The notes beneath the pieces are model-generated. The model saw only the letters and a program-made list of their open reading frames with translations. It had not been told where the DNA came from and ran no database searches. A program made the position numbers and the translations under genes. DNA of 58,789 bases. It comes from Helicobacter pametensis ATCC 51478. GTDB lineage: Bacteria; Campylobacterota; Campylobacteria; Campylobacterales; Helicobacteraceae. Location of the stretch: assembly GCF_000518225.1 (NCBI RefSeq), contig NZ_JADE01000012.1:1-58789 (forward strand). Reading direction: 5' to 3'. Below, one piece after another: positions 7,054 through 16,708 of this stretch (its first letter is position 1; the number at the start of each line of letters is the position of its first letter).

Positions 7054-8709
7054 ATGAAACGACTTTTGCCCCTTTTGTCTTTGGTTTGTTTTCTCCATGC
7101 ACAAGAACAAATCACACTTGATTTTCTCAAATCTAAGCCTAAAGGAATCGCGCGCGATTTCTACATCTGGCAATTTCTGCAAGATCCCAAAACAAGCTTA
7201 CAAGATTCGATTCAAGCCTATGATCTTGTGTTTCGCAAAAATGACAAAATCGAAAAACTCGTCACTCAAAAAGGTTACATACACGAGCTTCCCAAAGATC
7301 TCAGATGCAAAAATCTTTCATTTGATAAACTCAAAGAAGAAGATGCAGAATGTATCGGATTTGGTCTCAAACTTTCTACTGTCCCCTCTCTTGCACCCCA
7401 AGAGATTCGTCATCTACTCAAAAAGCTCTCCACAGATGATCCAATCTTGGCTCAAGAAGTAGAGATCCTAAGCTCCAAAGATCCTCTCAATCAAGCACTC
7501 AAAAGCAACAATGCACAAGTCTTCAGTGAGATTTTTTATGGACTTAATTTGGAGCAAAGACTCCATATCTTCAATCACTCAATCAATCCTAGTCAGCTTC
7601 AAGCTCTAGCTGATCAAAACCATCCTAATTTCAACAAAATGTTGCAATATGTTTTGCTCTCTGATCGCTTCTCGACCCTCCAAACCTCTATCCTCAAAGC
7701 ACGCATCACTCAAGCAGATGAGAGAATCCTCTTGCTTCTAGGTGTTGCCCAACTTCAACATCACAATACCACAAAGGCACAGGATTATTTCCGCCTCACA
7801 CTTCAGAAGGCAAAATCCCCACTCATCAAAGACAAAGCACTCTTTTGGCTCTATCTATCCACCCAAGACAAATCCTATCTTCAAGAACTTGCCAAAAGCG
7901 ACACACTTAGCATCTATAGTATCTTTGCTACCCAAACCTTAGGAGTTAAGCCCAAATACTCTATCATCTCTCAACTCCAAGAACTCAAAAAAGGCCAACC
8001 CAAGTTTGATATCAGTGATCCCTTTGCTTGGCAAACCCTCAGAAGCAATCTCATCAAAATCCCCTCAGGAGATGAGCTCAAAGCAGTCCTAGATCAACAT
8101 CTGGCCTATCAAGATTCATCTCCTCATATGGCAGTTATGCTCACACGAATCAAAAAATTTAAAAATAATTATTTTTTGATGCCTTATGCTAATCAGCTCA
8201 CTTGGCAAGATGACCATCAAAAAGCCTTGACCTATGCAGTCGCTCGTCAAGAAAGCAATCTGCTCCCAGCACTTGTCTCCACCTCTTATGCTTTGGGGAT
8301 GATGCAGATTATGCCCTTCAATCTCGCCCCAATCGCTAAATCCTTGGGCAAAAAAGATATGCAGCTTAGCGATCTTTTCAAGCCTCAGGTTGCCTTAGAG
8401 TTTGGAAGATTTTACTTACGCGAACTTGAGGATGAATTCAAACATCCCTTGTTTGTGGCTTATGCTTACAATGGCGGCCCAGGATTTTGGAGAAGAACTC
8501 TGAAGAAAAAAACTCTCTTTATCCAAGGGCGTGCTTATGAACCTTGGCTCAGTCTTGAGCTGATTCCTTATGAAGAATCCAAAAATTATGGCCCTCTTGT
8601 TTTGGCAAATTACATTATCTATCAAGAACTTCTAGGAAATCCCATCAATCTTGATAAACTACTCTCTCAAACACTGGTCAATTCCAAACCCAAGAAGGAG
8701 AAACAATGA
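7054..8709 (+). CDS. slt: Soluble lytic murein transglycosylase
   Basis: Slt cleaves peptidoglycan glycan strands with formation of 1,6-anhydro ends in the periplasm. The product has a signal peptide (MKRLLPLLSLVCFLHAQ), a long alpha-superhelical U-domain region, and a C-terminal goose-lysozyme-like GH23 domain. The catalytic glutamate lies in AVARQESN (Glu400), followed by YALGMMQIMP and AYNGGPG, the standard signature. I start at ATG 7054 and not 7048 because AAGGA is then five bases upstream; both are in frame. The stop overlaps galU, so peptidoglycan turnover and UDP-glucose synthesis are co-transcribed. Confidence 0.94.
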   Translation: MKRLLPLLSLVCFLHAQEQITLDFLKSKPKGIARDFYIWQFLQDPKTSLQDSIQAYDLVFRKNDKIEKLVTQKGYIHELPKDLRCKNLSFDKLKEEDAECIGFGLKLSTVPSLAPQEIRHLLKKLSTDDPILAQEVEILSSKDPLNQALKSNNAQVFSEIFYGLNLEQRLHIFNHSINPSQLQALADQNHPNFNKMLQYVLLSDRFSTLQTSILKARITQADERILLLLGVAQLQHHNTTKAQDYFRLTLQKAKSPLIKDKALFWLYLSTQDKSYLQELAKSDTLSIYSIFATQTLGVKPKYSIISQLQELKKGQPKFDISDPFAWQTLRSNLIKIPSGDELKAVLDQHLAYQDSSPHMAVMLTRIKKFKNNYFLMPYANQLTWQDDHQKALTYAVARQESNLLPALVSTSYALGMMQIMPFNLAPIAKSLGKKDMQLSDLFKPQVALEFGRFYLRELEDEFKHPLFVAYAYNGGPGFWRRTLKKKTLFIQGRAYEPWLSLELIPYEESKNYGPLVLANYIIYQELLGNPINLDKLLSQTLVNSKPKKEKQ

Positions 8710-9536
8710 TCCAAAAATGCCTTTTTCCCGCAGCAGGATATGGAACGAGATTTTTGCCTGCGACCAAGGCAATGCCCAAGGAAATGCTTCCTATTGTCAA
8801 TAAACCACTTATCCAATATGGAGTAGAAGAAGCCTTTGAGGCTGGATGCAATCAAATCGCTATCATCACAGGACGCAATAAAAGAAGCATTGAAGATCAT
8901 TTTGATATTAGCTATGAGCTTGAGCAAGAAATCAAAGGGACAGATAAAGAATATTATCTTGAGGGGATTAGAAAGATTATGGATCGATGCTCCTTCTCCT
9001 ATACACGCCAAAATGAAATGAAAGGCTTAGGGCATGCAATTTTGACAGGAGAGACACTGATTGGAAATGAAGCTTTTGGAGTAATCTTGGCAGATGATTT
9101 ATGTCTCAATGAGCAAGGCATGGGAGTGCTCTCACAGATGAGCGAACTATACAAGCGCTATCAATGTGCGATTGTCGCTATTGAGGAAGTGCATCCCTCA
9201 CAAGTTGATAAATATGGAATCATCCAAGGAGAAAAGCTTGAGAATGGGATCTATCAAGTCAGCTCTATGATTGAAAAGCCAAGCATCCAAGAGGCACCAA
9301 GCAATCTTGCTATCATCGGGCGCTATATTTTGATCCCAGAGATTTTTGACATCCTCAGAAAAACACCTGCGGGCAAAAAAGGAGAAATCCAAATCACTGA
9401 TGCGCTCCAAACCCTTGCACACCAAGGTAAAGTCATCGCCTATCAATTTCAAGGCAAGCGCTATGATTGTGGAAGTGTAGAGGGGTTTGTAGAAGCTACA
9501 AATGTCTTCTATCAAAGAAGTCAGAATGCAAACTAG
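8706..9536 (+). CDS. galU: UTP-glucose-1-phosphate uridylyltransferase
   Basis: GalU makes UDP-glucose from UTP and glucose-1-phosphate for surface polysaccharides. The 276 residues are family length. The nucleotide-binding signature is FPAAGYGTRFLPATKAMPKE near the N-terminus; VEEAFEAGCNQIAIITGR, IEKPS and YDCGSVEGFVEA are also characteristic. AAGGAG precedes the ATG, which overlaps the slt stop. Its product probably serves the glycosyltransferase cluster at 12-17 kb, an inference from pathway logic. Confidence 0.96.
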   Translation: MIQKCLFPAAGYGTRFLPATKAMPKEMLPIVNKPLIQYGVEEAFEAGCNQIAIITGRNKRSIEDHFDISYELEQEIKGTDKEYYLEGIRKIMDRCSFSYTRQNEMKGLGHAILTGETLIGNEAFGVILADDLCLNEQGMGVLSQMSELYKRYQCAIVAIEEVHPSQVDKYGIIQGEKLENGIYQVSSMIEKPSIQEAPSNLAIIGRYILIPEIFDILRKTPAGKKGEIQITDALQTLAHQGKVIAYQFQGKRYDCGSVEGFVEATNVFYQRSQNAN

Positions 9537-9906
9537 CATCGCTCTCTTTTTGTATGTTTTTTTGCTTCTTTTCTCAATCCCTATTGTGATCTTGGGTTCG
9601 CTTCTCAAACCCAAGATTCAAGCCAAACCAACTCATTCTCCCCCAACTCCAGCAAAACTCTCAAAACAAATCAAAAAAGGAGGCAAGCACACCCAAAAAG
9701 CACTTCAGACATTTAGGCAGTTTTTTCTTGATGCGACCTCTTGTGAGCAAACCCAATGGCTTGAGCTTATCAAGGAACTCTCACTCTCTCCATCTCTTGA
9801 GATCAAAACCATCACAGAATTCCAAGAAGAACTCAAGCAAGCCAATCCATCACTTTTCAATGAAATCGCACTGACTATCAGTGTGGCACTCAAGAATCGC
9901 AAATGA
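9526..9906 (+). CDS. Single-pass membrane protein of unknown function
   Basis: A 126-residue protein beginning with a hydrophobic helix (SIALFLYVFLLLFSIPIVIL), a proline/lysine-rich linker, and a soluble helical C-terminus. I prefer ATG 9526 over 9502 because it places the helix at the N-terminus; ribosome sites are weak for both. It overlaps galU by 11 bases and copA by four, so it is in the same transcript. As I recall, H. pylori has a hypothetical gene right after galU. Function unknown. Confidence 0.75.
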   Translation: MQTSIALFLYVFLLLFSIPIVILGSLLKPKIQAKPTHSPPTPAKLSKQIKKGGKHTQKALQTFRQFFLDATSCEQTQWLELIKELSLSPSLEIKTITEFQEELKQANPSLFNEIALTISVALKNRK

Positions 9907-12041
9907 AAGAATATTTCTACATCCAAGGTATGAGCTGCACTGCCTGCTCATCAGGTATCCAATCAGCACTGAAGCGCAAAAAAGGAGTAAAACAAATCCA
10001 AGTCGATCTTCTCAATCATTGTGCATACATTGAATTTGATGAAAGCCAAATCACACTTAAAGAAATTTTTGCTTTTATCACAAAGCTTGGCTACAAGCCC
10101 CAAAAACAAGGTGTGATAGAAAAACTAGATGCTGCTTTTTTAACCCCCAAAAGACGCATTTTCTTGGCTTGTTTTTTCACTCTGATCACAGTTGCTCTAG
10201 CAATGATTCCGATGCTCATCCCATTTCCCCCTTGGTTTGATTTCAAACTCAATGCTTCCTTGCAGATTCTCTCCACACTCATTGTGATGCATATGGGAAG
10301 GGATTTTTATCTCAAAGGCTTCAAAACGCTCATCGCCCTCCACCCCACAATGGATACACTTGTAGCTCTTGGGAGTGGAAGTGCATTTCTTTATAGCTGC
10401 TATTCACTTTTTACGCAGGATCCATATCTTTATTTTGAAAGTGTTTGTGTGATTCTCACCTTTGTCCTCATTGGCAAAACCATCGAAGAAAAAGCCAAAA
10501 CAAATGCTCAAAACTCACTTCTCACACTTGCAAAACTCAAAGAAACCTCGACAATCAGAATCAAAGAAAAACAAGAAGAGCAGATTTTGGCACAAGACAT
10601 TCAAGTAGGAGATATCCTCAAAATCACTCCCCAATCCCTCATCCCAGCAGATGGTATCCTCATCCAAGGCTCTGCTAGTCTCAATCTCTCAAGTCTAAGT
10701 GGAGAAAGTCTTCCTATCCACAAACAAGAAGGGGATTCCCTGCTTTCTGGGGCACTCAACCTCAACACAACTTTTTTGATGCAAGTCACACAGAGTCCCC
10801 AAGAAAGTGCTTACTGGAAGATCATTGATCTTGTGCAAAACACTCTGATCTCTAAACCACCTATTGCCAAAGTGGTCGATAAAATCTCATTTTATTTCAC
10901 ACCCTCAATCATTATCCTAGCCTTACTAGCAGGAATATTTTGGATCATCACAACTTCTGATTTTTTATTTGGTGTTCAGGTTTTTTGCAGTGTTTTATTG
11001 ATCTCCTGTCCTTGTGCTTTGGGATTGGCCACCCCTCTTGCCCTCAATATTGCAAGCAACCTAGCTAGTCAGAAGGGAATCTTTTTTAAAGATGCGGGGA
11101 TTTTAGAGCGCCTAGGAAAGACTGAAATAGCCTTTTTTGACAAAACAGGCACACTCACAGAACAAAATCTCCACATCCAAGACATTATCTCTCTCTCTTC
11201 AAATTCTCCAAAATCACTTCTTGCACTCGCTGCCTCTCTTGAAGTCCAAAGCCAGCACATCATCGCTCAAAGCATCCTCTCTTATGCACAAACCCATCAA
11301 ATCCCTATCCAATCCGCTCAGAATCTTTGCACACTAGAAGGATTGGGTGTCTCTGGAGAAATTGCAAATAAGCGCTATAAAATTGGCAATGCCAAAAGCT
11401 TCACAGCACCCATACAACACATCCCTCAATCCTTGAGTGTTTTTGTCGGGGAAGAAACTCCCCAAGGAGATAAGATCCTAGGATATATCACCTTTGCAGA
11501 AACAATACGCCCACAAGCCAAGGCATGTATCCAAGCCCTCAAAAATCAGCGCATCACCCCAATTTTGCTCAGTGGAGATTCTCAACACAATGTCCAAAAA
11601 ATTGCTCAAAGCCTAGAGATTGATTTCATCGCTGGTGCTTTGCCTCAAGATAAGCTCAACACAATCAAACAAAACGCTCATCAAAACACAATGATGATCG
11701 GAGATGGGATCAATGATATGCCTGCGCTATCTTGTGCGGATGTCAGTGTCGCTATCGGCGAGGGCAGTCAGGGTGCGATTGCAAGTGCTGATCTTGTGAT
11801 ACTCAACAACCATCTATCCAATATCCCCTATTGCATCTCTCTTAGTCGCGCCACACTGGCAAATATCAAGCAAAATCTTATATGGGCATTTGGATACAAT
11901 GTGATTATGATTCCCATCGCTTGTGGGATACTTGTCAATTTTGGTATCTTGTTTTCTCCAATGCTTGCTGCAAGTGCTATGACCCTTAGTAGCCTAAGCG
12001 TGGTTTTCAATGCTCAAAGATTGAAAAAATTCAAAGGATGA
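9903..12041 (+). CDS. copA: Copper-exporting P-type ATPase
   Basis: CopA pumps Cu(I) out of the cytoplasm. The 712-residue protein has one N-terminal HMA metal-binding domain with GMSCTACSSG (MxCxxC), then eight predicted membrane helices. The ion-path CPC motif is at Cys369-Pro-Cys371 in SCPCALGLATP; the phosphorylated aspartate is in DKTGTLT (Asp413); SGES of the actuator domain and GDGINDMPAL of the hinge are present. The ATG overlaps the preceding TGA. copP follows at once, giving the copA-copP arrangement of Helicobacter. Confidence 0.95.
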   Translation: MKEYFYIQGMSCTACSSGIQSALKRKKGVKQIQVDLLNHCAYIEFDESQITLKEIFAFITKLGYKPQKQGVIEKLDAAFLTPKRRIFLACFFTLITVALAMIPMLIPFPPWFDFKLNASLQILSTLIVMHMGRDFYLKGFKTLIALHPTMDTLVALGSGSAFLYSCYSLFTQDPYLYFESVCVILTFVLIGKTIEEKAKTNAQNSLLTLAKLKETSTIRIKEKQEEQILAQDIQVGDILKITPQSLIPADGILIQGSASLNLSSLSGESLPIHKQEGDSLLSGALNLNTTFLMQVTQSPQESAYWKIIDLVQNTLISKPPIAKVVDKISFYFTPSIIILALLAGIFWIITTSDFLFGVQVFCSVLLISCPCALGLATPLALNIASNLASQKGIFFKDAGILERLGKTEIAFFDKTGTLTEQNLHIQDIISLSSNSPKSLLALAASLEVQSQHIIAQSILSYAQTHQIPIQSAQNLCTLEGLGVSGEIANKRYKIGNAKSFTAPIQHIPQSLSVFVGEETPQGDKILGYITFAETIRPQAKACIQALKNQRITPILLSGDSQHNVQKIAQSLEIDFIAGALPQDKLNTIKQNAHQNTMMIGDGINDMPALSCADVSVAIGEGSQGAIASADLVILNNHLSNIPYCISLSRATLANIKQNLIWAFGYNVIMIPIACGILVNFGILFSPMLAASAMTLSSLSVVFNAQRLKKFKG

Positions 12042-12043
12042 AT

Positions 12044-12247
12044 ATGCAAACACTGATCTTAAAGATTCCTCAAATGCACTGCAATCACTGCATCAAGAAG
12101 ATCAAAACCTTTGTCTCTGAAGTCAAAGGAGTGGAGGAGATAAACTGTAATCTAGATTCTAAAAGCGTAGAAATATCTTTCTCATCTCCAGCCAATGAGG
12201 AAAGCATCAGAGAAGCGATCGAGGATTGTGGGTTTGAAGTGTGCTAA
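12044..12247 (+). CDS. copP: Copper chaperone CopP (heavy-metal-associated domain)
   Basis: A 67-residue free-standing HMA domain. The copper site is MHCNHCIKKI (CxxC) near residue 14 and the fold pattern beta-alpha-beta-beta-alpha-beta is complete. It delivers Cu(I) to, or collects it from, CopA. ATG 12044 is favoured over 12038 because AAAGGA then lies at the right distance. The end overlaps the next, functionally unrelated glycosyltransferase gene. Confidence 0.92.
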   Translation: MQTLILKIPQMHCNHCIKKIKTFVSEVKGVEEINCNLDSKSVEISFSSPANEESIREAIEDCGFEVC

Positions 12248-13196
12248 AACTCCATTTTTCTCTGTCATTCTTCCAATTTATAATCGTGAGAAGTATCTAG
12301 AGGACACATTAAAGTCCCTTGCACATCAAACCTTTCAAGACTTTGAAGTCATTGCCATTGATGATGGATCAGATGATCAAAGCATTGCAATCATGCAAAA
12401 TTCTGCCCATCTTTTTGCCAATCTCACTCTCATCCAACAAACTCGACTTGGTGTAAGTGAGGCGAGAAATGCTGGATTGAGAAAAGCTCAGGGGCAATAT
12501 ATCTGCTTCCTAGATTCTGATGACCTACTGCATCCCTCATATCTAGAAGATTTTTATCAAGTGGTTTGCCAAACTTCAGCAGATATCATTAAAAACGCTT
12601 CAACAATCAAGTTTTCAGACTACCCCAAGACTAAGACTTCATATCCTATCTGTAATATCAAACAAATGTCTTTCAATCAAGATAATATCAAGCTAGGGGG
12701 CACCATTTGGAGCTATTGTATCTGCAATCAGTTTCTTCAATCAATTCAACTCACCTTCTTGCCCAAACGCATCATGGAGGATGAAGCCTTTATACTCATG
12801 GCACTTCCCCTCTCTTCCAAAACGATTTTCTTTGAAGGTTCTCCCTATCTTTACCGCCAACACTCTCAATCAATCGTAGCGACAACTCCCATTCCATTTG
12901 ATAGGCTTACAAACTTCAAAGATATCATTGCTTGGTATCGCGCTCATGATGTGATCCATTCTTTTCCAGTGCCTTTTTATATCCTCTATGATATCGGCAT
13001 CAAAAATACTCAATACTCCCAATATCTACAAAAGGCTCAAAAAATATTACAAGAGCTTGAATTAGAATCCTATCTTGATCAAAATCACCTTGCCTATACC
13101 CTTCGATATCAGACAATCCAAACCTTTATCTATGAACATCAAAAATCAAGAGGGAAGCTCAAATACTATCTTAGGAGATTATTCCATCTGCTGTAG
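12234..13196 (+). CDS. Family 2 glycosyltransferase
   Basis: A GT-A fold enzyme, probably adding a sugar to surface glycan. The N-terminus has FSVILPIYNREKYLEDTLKSL, the nucleotide-binding AIDDGSDDQS and the metal-binding DSDD (CFLDSDDLLHP). The start is uncertain: TTG 12234 has GAGGA eight bases upstream and places the domain near the N-terminus; an ATG at 12195 has no ribosome site and would add residues outside the domain. It overlaps copP by 14 bases and converges on the next gene with an 18-base overlap. The sugar is unknown. Confidence 0.88.
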   Translation: MKCAKTPFFSVILPIYNREKYLEDTLKSLAHQTFQDFEVIAIDDGSDDQSIAIMQNSAHLFANLTLIQQTRLGVSEARNAGLRKAQGQYICFLDSDDLLHPSYLEDFYQVVCQTSADIIKNASTIKFSDYPKTKTSYPICNIKQMSFNQDNIKLGGTIWSYCICNQFLQSIQLTFLPKRIMEDEAFILMALPLSSKTIFFEGSPYLYRQHSQSIVATTPIPFDRLTNFKDIIAWYRAHDVIHSFPVPFYILYDIGIKNTQYSQYLQKAQKILQELELESYLDQNHLAYTLRYQTIQTFIYEHQKSRGKLKYYLRRLFHLL

Positions 13197-14735
13197 TCCA
13201 GCATCACACCAAGTTTTTTGGTGTTTGAGACAATTTGAATAGATTTGATGATTCTCTTCAAGCATATCTCGAGAGTTTTCCTCATGATGGAGATGATAAG
13301 CCAAAGCGCGGAATTTCAACTTTTTCATTTTTCCACCCGCATATAAAAATCGTGCAACAAACTCACTATCTTCTCGCCCCCATCCTCTAAAAGCTTGATT
13401 GAAGCCATTGATTCTTTGTGCATCTTGCTTATAAAAAGCCATATTGCATCCTCGCACAGAGAGTATGACATCACTTCTAAGATGTGTTTTGGTCTTTGCA
13501 CTTAGGGCAAAAATCAATCTAGATAAACACTTGAGGCGATGATTTTTGATGCTCTTTTTTTGCAAGACTGCACTCAGATCTTTTGTCTGCATCACACTAT
13601 CAGTTTCTTTGGAATCAAGGAGGATTCTCCCTCCCTGCACAAAAACACCTCTTGTGGCAAATGCAAGATGATCTTCAATAAATCTAGGATGTAAGATCAT
13701 ATCTCCATCTACAATCACTAGATATTCTCCATTGGCTCTGAGTATCGCTTGATTGCGGCTTTGGGCGAGGCGATAGCCTAGATCTTCTTGCCAAATATGC
13801 CGAATTGGGATAGGAAAGCTTTTTTGATATTTTTCAATCATTGTTTTTGTATCTTCTGTGCTTCCATCATCAGCGATCAATACCTCAAAAGGCAGCACTT
13901 TTTGATTTTTAATCGAATCTAGGACAAGGGCTAGGCGCTCTTTTTGGTTATATGTCGTGACAATAAGAGAGACTTTGGGGGTGGCTTGTGATTCTTCATA
14001 GAGTTTCATATATTTGAAAAAGGCTCCCAAACCATTACAAACACTGATCACAAATCCCCTATATCCATACAAAAATCCTCTTTTGAAAAAATAATTTCTC
14101 ACAAAAGTCCAGCTCCCCCTCATCACTGCCTTAAAAGGCGAGGATGATTTGTGTGAATTTTGCATCGCCCATAAAGATGAGTAGCGCTGTAATTTTTCAA
14201 GTAAATCAGAAATATTAAAAAAAGAATAATGCAAGATCCCACCCTGCCTGAGCCTGACTTCCTCGCATCCACCCAAGATTAGCCCCTCATGTACCAAAGC
14301 ATCATCAAACCTAATCTCATGCTTATAAAAAATCCTCTTCACCCAATCTGGATGCCATCCACATCCTTTGATCCACACTCCCCTATAATGATTTTTTCTC
14401 AAAAATGAATAATACTTCCCTTTGCAAAACTCCATCTCTCTAATCTCTTCAAGCAATGCTCTCTCAAGTACCTCATCACTATCAAGAGAGAGAATCCAGT
14501 CATTTTTGGCATAACTAATAGCAAGATTTTTCAAAGCACCAAAGCCGATAAACTCACTCTCATAGATTTTGACATTTGGAAATTCTTTTGCAATCTCTTG
14601 AGTTTGATCTGTGCTTTTGTTGTCAAGCAATATCACTTCATCAAACTCTCTCACACTCTCCAAGCACTCTCTTAGAGTGCTTTGGGCATTTTTGGCAAGA
14701 ATAGTGACAGAGATTTTAGAAAGCACGATTTTCAT
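13179..14735 (-). CDS. Tandem two-domain family 2 glycosyltransferase
   Basis: One 518-residue chain carries two GT-A domains. Domain 1 (about 5-235) resembles LPS core GT2 enzymes of the WaaE/KdtX type: ISVTILAKNAQSTLRECLES, LLDNKSTDQT, SLDSDEVL and the GVWIKGCGWHPDWVKRIF segment. Domain 2 (about 252-500) resembles capsule/chondroitin-type GT2 with a galactosyltransferase-like C-terminus: VSLIVTTYNQKERLALVLDS, IADDGSTEDT, VDGDMIL and FRGWGREDSEFVARFLY. Two enzymatic steps are probably joined in one protein. It is first in reading distance from waaL, which overlaps it by 20 bases at 14716-14735, so these minus-strand genes form one operon. Confidence 0.88.
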   Translation of the reverse strand: MKIVLSKISVTILAKNAQSTLRECLESVREFDEVILLDNKSTDQTQEIAKEFPNVKIYESEFIGFGALKNLAISYAKNDWILSLDSDEVLERALLEEIREMEFCKGKYYSFLRKNHYRGVWIKGCGWHPDWVKRIFYKHEIRFDDALVHEGLILGGCEEVRLRQGGILHYSFFNISDLLEKLQRYSSLWAMQNSHKSSSPFKAVMRGSWTFVRNYFFKRGFLYGYRGFVISVCNGLGAFFKYMKLYEESQATPKVSLIVTTYNQKERLALVLDSIKNQKVLPFEVLIADDGSTEDTKTMIEKYQKSFPIPIRHIWQEDLGYRLAQSRNQAILRANGEYLVIVDGDMILHPRFIEDHLAFATRGVFVQGGRILLDSKETDSVMQTKDLSAVLQKKSIKNHRLKCLSRLIFALSAKTKTHLRSDVILSVRGCNMAFYKQDAQRINGFNQAFRGWGREDSEFVARFLYAGGKMKKLKFRALAYHLHHEENSRDMLEENHQIYSNCLKHQKTWCDAGLQQME

Positions 14736-16008
14736 CCATCCAAATCATCTTCCAAAACACGGAAATCAAGATCAACATCAAGGGCAAACTGACATTTGAT
14801 TCCCACGGCTCACCGGTGAATGAGTTTGGAAAAATAAAATAAAAAATCATAGACAAACCAAGAAGAGAAATCATCATAGAATCAGATCTCTTCAAATAAG
14901 GAAGAAAAAGTTTGATAGAGGCAAACCAAACAAGCAAAATCGCAATCACTCCGACTATCCCTCGTTTTGCCGCTTGATTGAGGATCTGATTGTGTTTTTT
15001 GCCAATTGCATCATTATATGTTGATCCCCTCGCAATGAGGCTGCCACTTTTTTGCTGAATCTCTTGCATCCTTTCTTTGATCTCTGCTGTACTTAGACCA
15101 AAGAATGGAGCCATTTGAAACATCGTAACAGCTTCTTTCCACATCTCAAATCTCGCTCCAATGCTATTACCCTCAATTTGACCTTTTTGATATTTGTGCA
15201 GATCACTCTTTGCAATCTCAATCCTCAACGCATCTTGACCACTTGCCTGAAGAGAGCCGACTCCAAAACTCAAAGCTCCAGCAACCAATCCCATCAAAAA
15301 CAAAACTAGGAGTGATCTCCTCTGCCAAATGATCACCACTCCTATCATCAAAAAAGTCAAAATCATCCCAAGCATTGCCCCCCTTGTCCCAGTCAAGATC
15401 GCTGCCAAGCAACCCATAAAAATGGCACAAAAATAAAAAATTCGCTCTTTTTTGGACTCTGCAAACATAAACAAAATGAGTGAAAAGATTCCAAGCAAAG
15501 CAGAAGCATCAGCCATCTCAGCAATCCCACTCCATCCATCAACGCGTCCATGACCCATGATATAGCGCTCATAAATAGCCAGACTTCCATTGATCATCGC
15601 ACCTCCTGCGATCGCATAAAAAACGATCCTTCTTGGGATCTTAAAATCAAGCTTGACAAAAAGAAAAAACAACAAAGCTCCAAGAAGATATTTTGAGGGC
15701 AAATCAAGATCGGTAAATGAGGGCATAGAAGGATTACGCGAGCTTTTGAGCTCCCATCCACTCCCTGTGATATAGGAGAGTAAAGCACTCACAAAGAAAA
15801 ACAAAAAGGCAAAAATAAAAAGCTTTTCATTTTTTTTGAGGATGATGATCGTCTTTGGAAGCACAAACCAAGCGATACCCAAAATCACAAGCATCAAAGC
15901 CATAATAATCATACTAGTGTACCGATAAGCAGTCCATAGGCAAAGCAAACAACACAGTAATGCAATGATCAAATCAAGTTTATTTCTTCCATAGGTTTGT
16001 AATAACAT
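14716..16008 (-). CDS. waaL: O-antigen ligase family protein
   Basis: WaaL transfers polymerised O-antigen from undecaprenyl phosphate to lipid A-core at the periplasmic face. The 430-residue protein is almost all membrane helices, with a hydrophilic periplasmic loop (LRIEIAKSDLHKYQKGQIEGNS...RFEMWKEAVTMF) before the last helices; the RFEMWKEA and GKKHNQILNQAAKRGIVGV segments are the Wzy_C/ligase signature. I start at ATG 16008 because GGAGGAG lies five bases upstream; an in-frame start at 16038 lacks one. It could instead be a Wzy polymerase, but the neighbours favour ligase. Confidence 0.85.
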   Translation of the reverse strand: MLLQTYGRNKLDLIIALLCCLLCLWTAYRYTSMIIMALMLVILGIAWFVLPKTIIILKKNEKLFIFAFLFFFVSALLSYITGSGWELKSSRNPSMPSFTDLDLPSKYLLGALLFFLFVKLDFKIPRRIVFYAIAGGAMINGSLAIYERYIMGHGRVDGWSGIAEMADASALLGIFSLILFMFAESKKERIFYFCAIFMGCLAAILTGTRGAMLGMILTFLMIGVVIIWQRRSLLVLFLMGLVAGALSFGVGSLQASGQDALRIEIAKSDLHKYQKGQIEGNSIGARFEMWKEAVTMFQMAPFFGLSTAEIKERMQEIQQKSGSLIARGSTYNDAIGKKHNQILNQAAKRGIVGVIAILLVWFASIKLFLPYLKRSDSMMISLLGLSMIFYFIFPNSFTGEPWESNVSLPLMLILISVFWKMIWMDENRAF

Positions 16009-16708
16009 AACAACTCCTCCACACAAACTCAAGAGCATTCAAACACTCTTTTGAAATTTTGTATCCAAAAGCAATGGGCGACTTCCTATCTCCACCCTCA
16101 GAATCAACACAAGATTGAAATTCTTGATTTTCTGAAATAATTGGAGGCTGACAAAATAGATTTTTCACTCCATGCAAGTAGGATTTATCAAGATAATTAT
16201 CCACAGGACAAAACCAAATTTTGGCCATCTTTAGAAAAGATAAAGCCGCTCTTGGCCTCAGAAAATACCCCTGTGTCCCACAAATACTTTCAAATGATCG
16301 TGCAATCCCATCACAAATGGGAAAATATTTTTTTTGAAAAAGTGGCATCAATCGCACAAAATCTAATTCTTGATTTTGTGTAATCTTAAGAATTTTTTCC
16401 CTAAAATCTGGCACAAAAAGAATATCATCTTCCAAAATCAACATTTCTTCATGCGATTGGACACATCTCTCCCAAAGTGCATAATGTGAGGCAAAACATG
16501 CCTTTTCTCCCCAAGTCAATTCTCTTCCCCGATAAAGCTTGGTCAAAAGATTCCAATTCCAATATGAGCGATATTTTTCAAATCTCTCATCGCGATAAGA
16601 AATCGCATCAAAGAAAACAAAATCAATCCCTTCAATTAGGGAGATTTCTTGCTTTAGGCGTTGCTTGCGCTCACTTGCAGAAGGTAGATTAATGATGTAG
16701 GCCTTCAT
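15980..16708 (-). CDS. Family 25 glycosyltransferase (LPS galactosyltransferase type)
   Basis: A 242-residue protein starting MKAYIINLPSASERKQRLKQE, the hallmark of GT25 enzymes (LgtB/Lex2B, beta-1,4-galactosyltransferases of LPS). GEKACFASHYALWERCV and LILEDDILFVPDF with the acidic EDD metal site confirm it. The ATG at 16708 has GGAGGA six bases before; a TTG at 16714 is less likely. It overlaps the msbA-like gene upstream by 20 bases and waaL downstream by 29, so the set is co-translated. H. pylori uses GT25 enzymes to build Lewis antigens; the acceptor here is unknown. Confidence 0.88.
   Translation of the reverse strand: MKAYIINLPSASERKQRLKQEISLIEGIDFVFFDAISYRDERFEKYRSYWNWNLLTKLYRGRELTWGEKACFASHYALWERCVQSHEEMLILEDDILFVPDFREKILKITQNQELDFVRLMPLFQKKYFPICDGIARSFESICGTQGYFLRPRAALSFLKMAKIWFCPVDNYLDKSYLHGVKNLFCQPPIISENQEFQSCVDSEGGDRKSPIAFGYKISKECLNALEFVWRSCYVITNLWKK

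Noticed and set aside
12195-12233. Upstream ATG of the GT2 gene at 12195
   Set aside because: No ribosome site, deep inside copP, and the added residues lie outside the glycosyltransferase domain; kept only as an alternative start.
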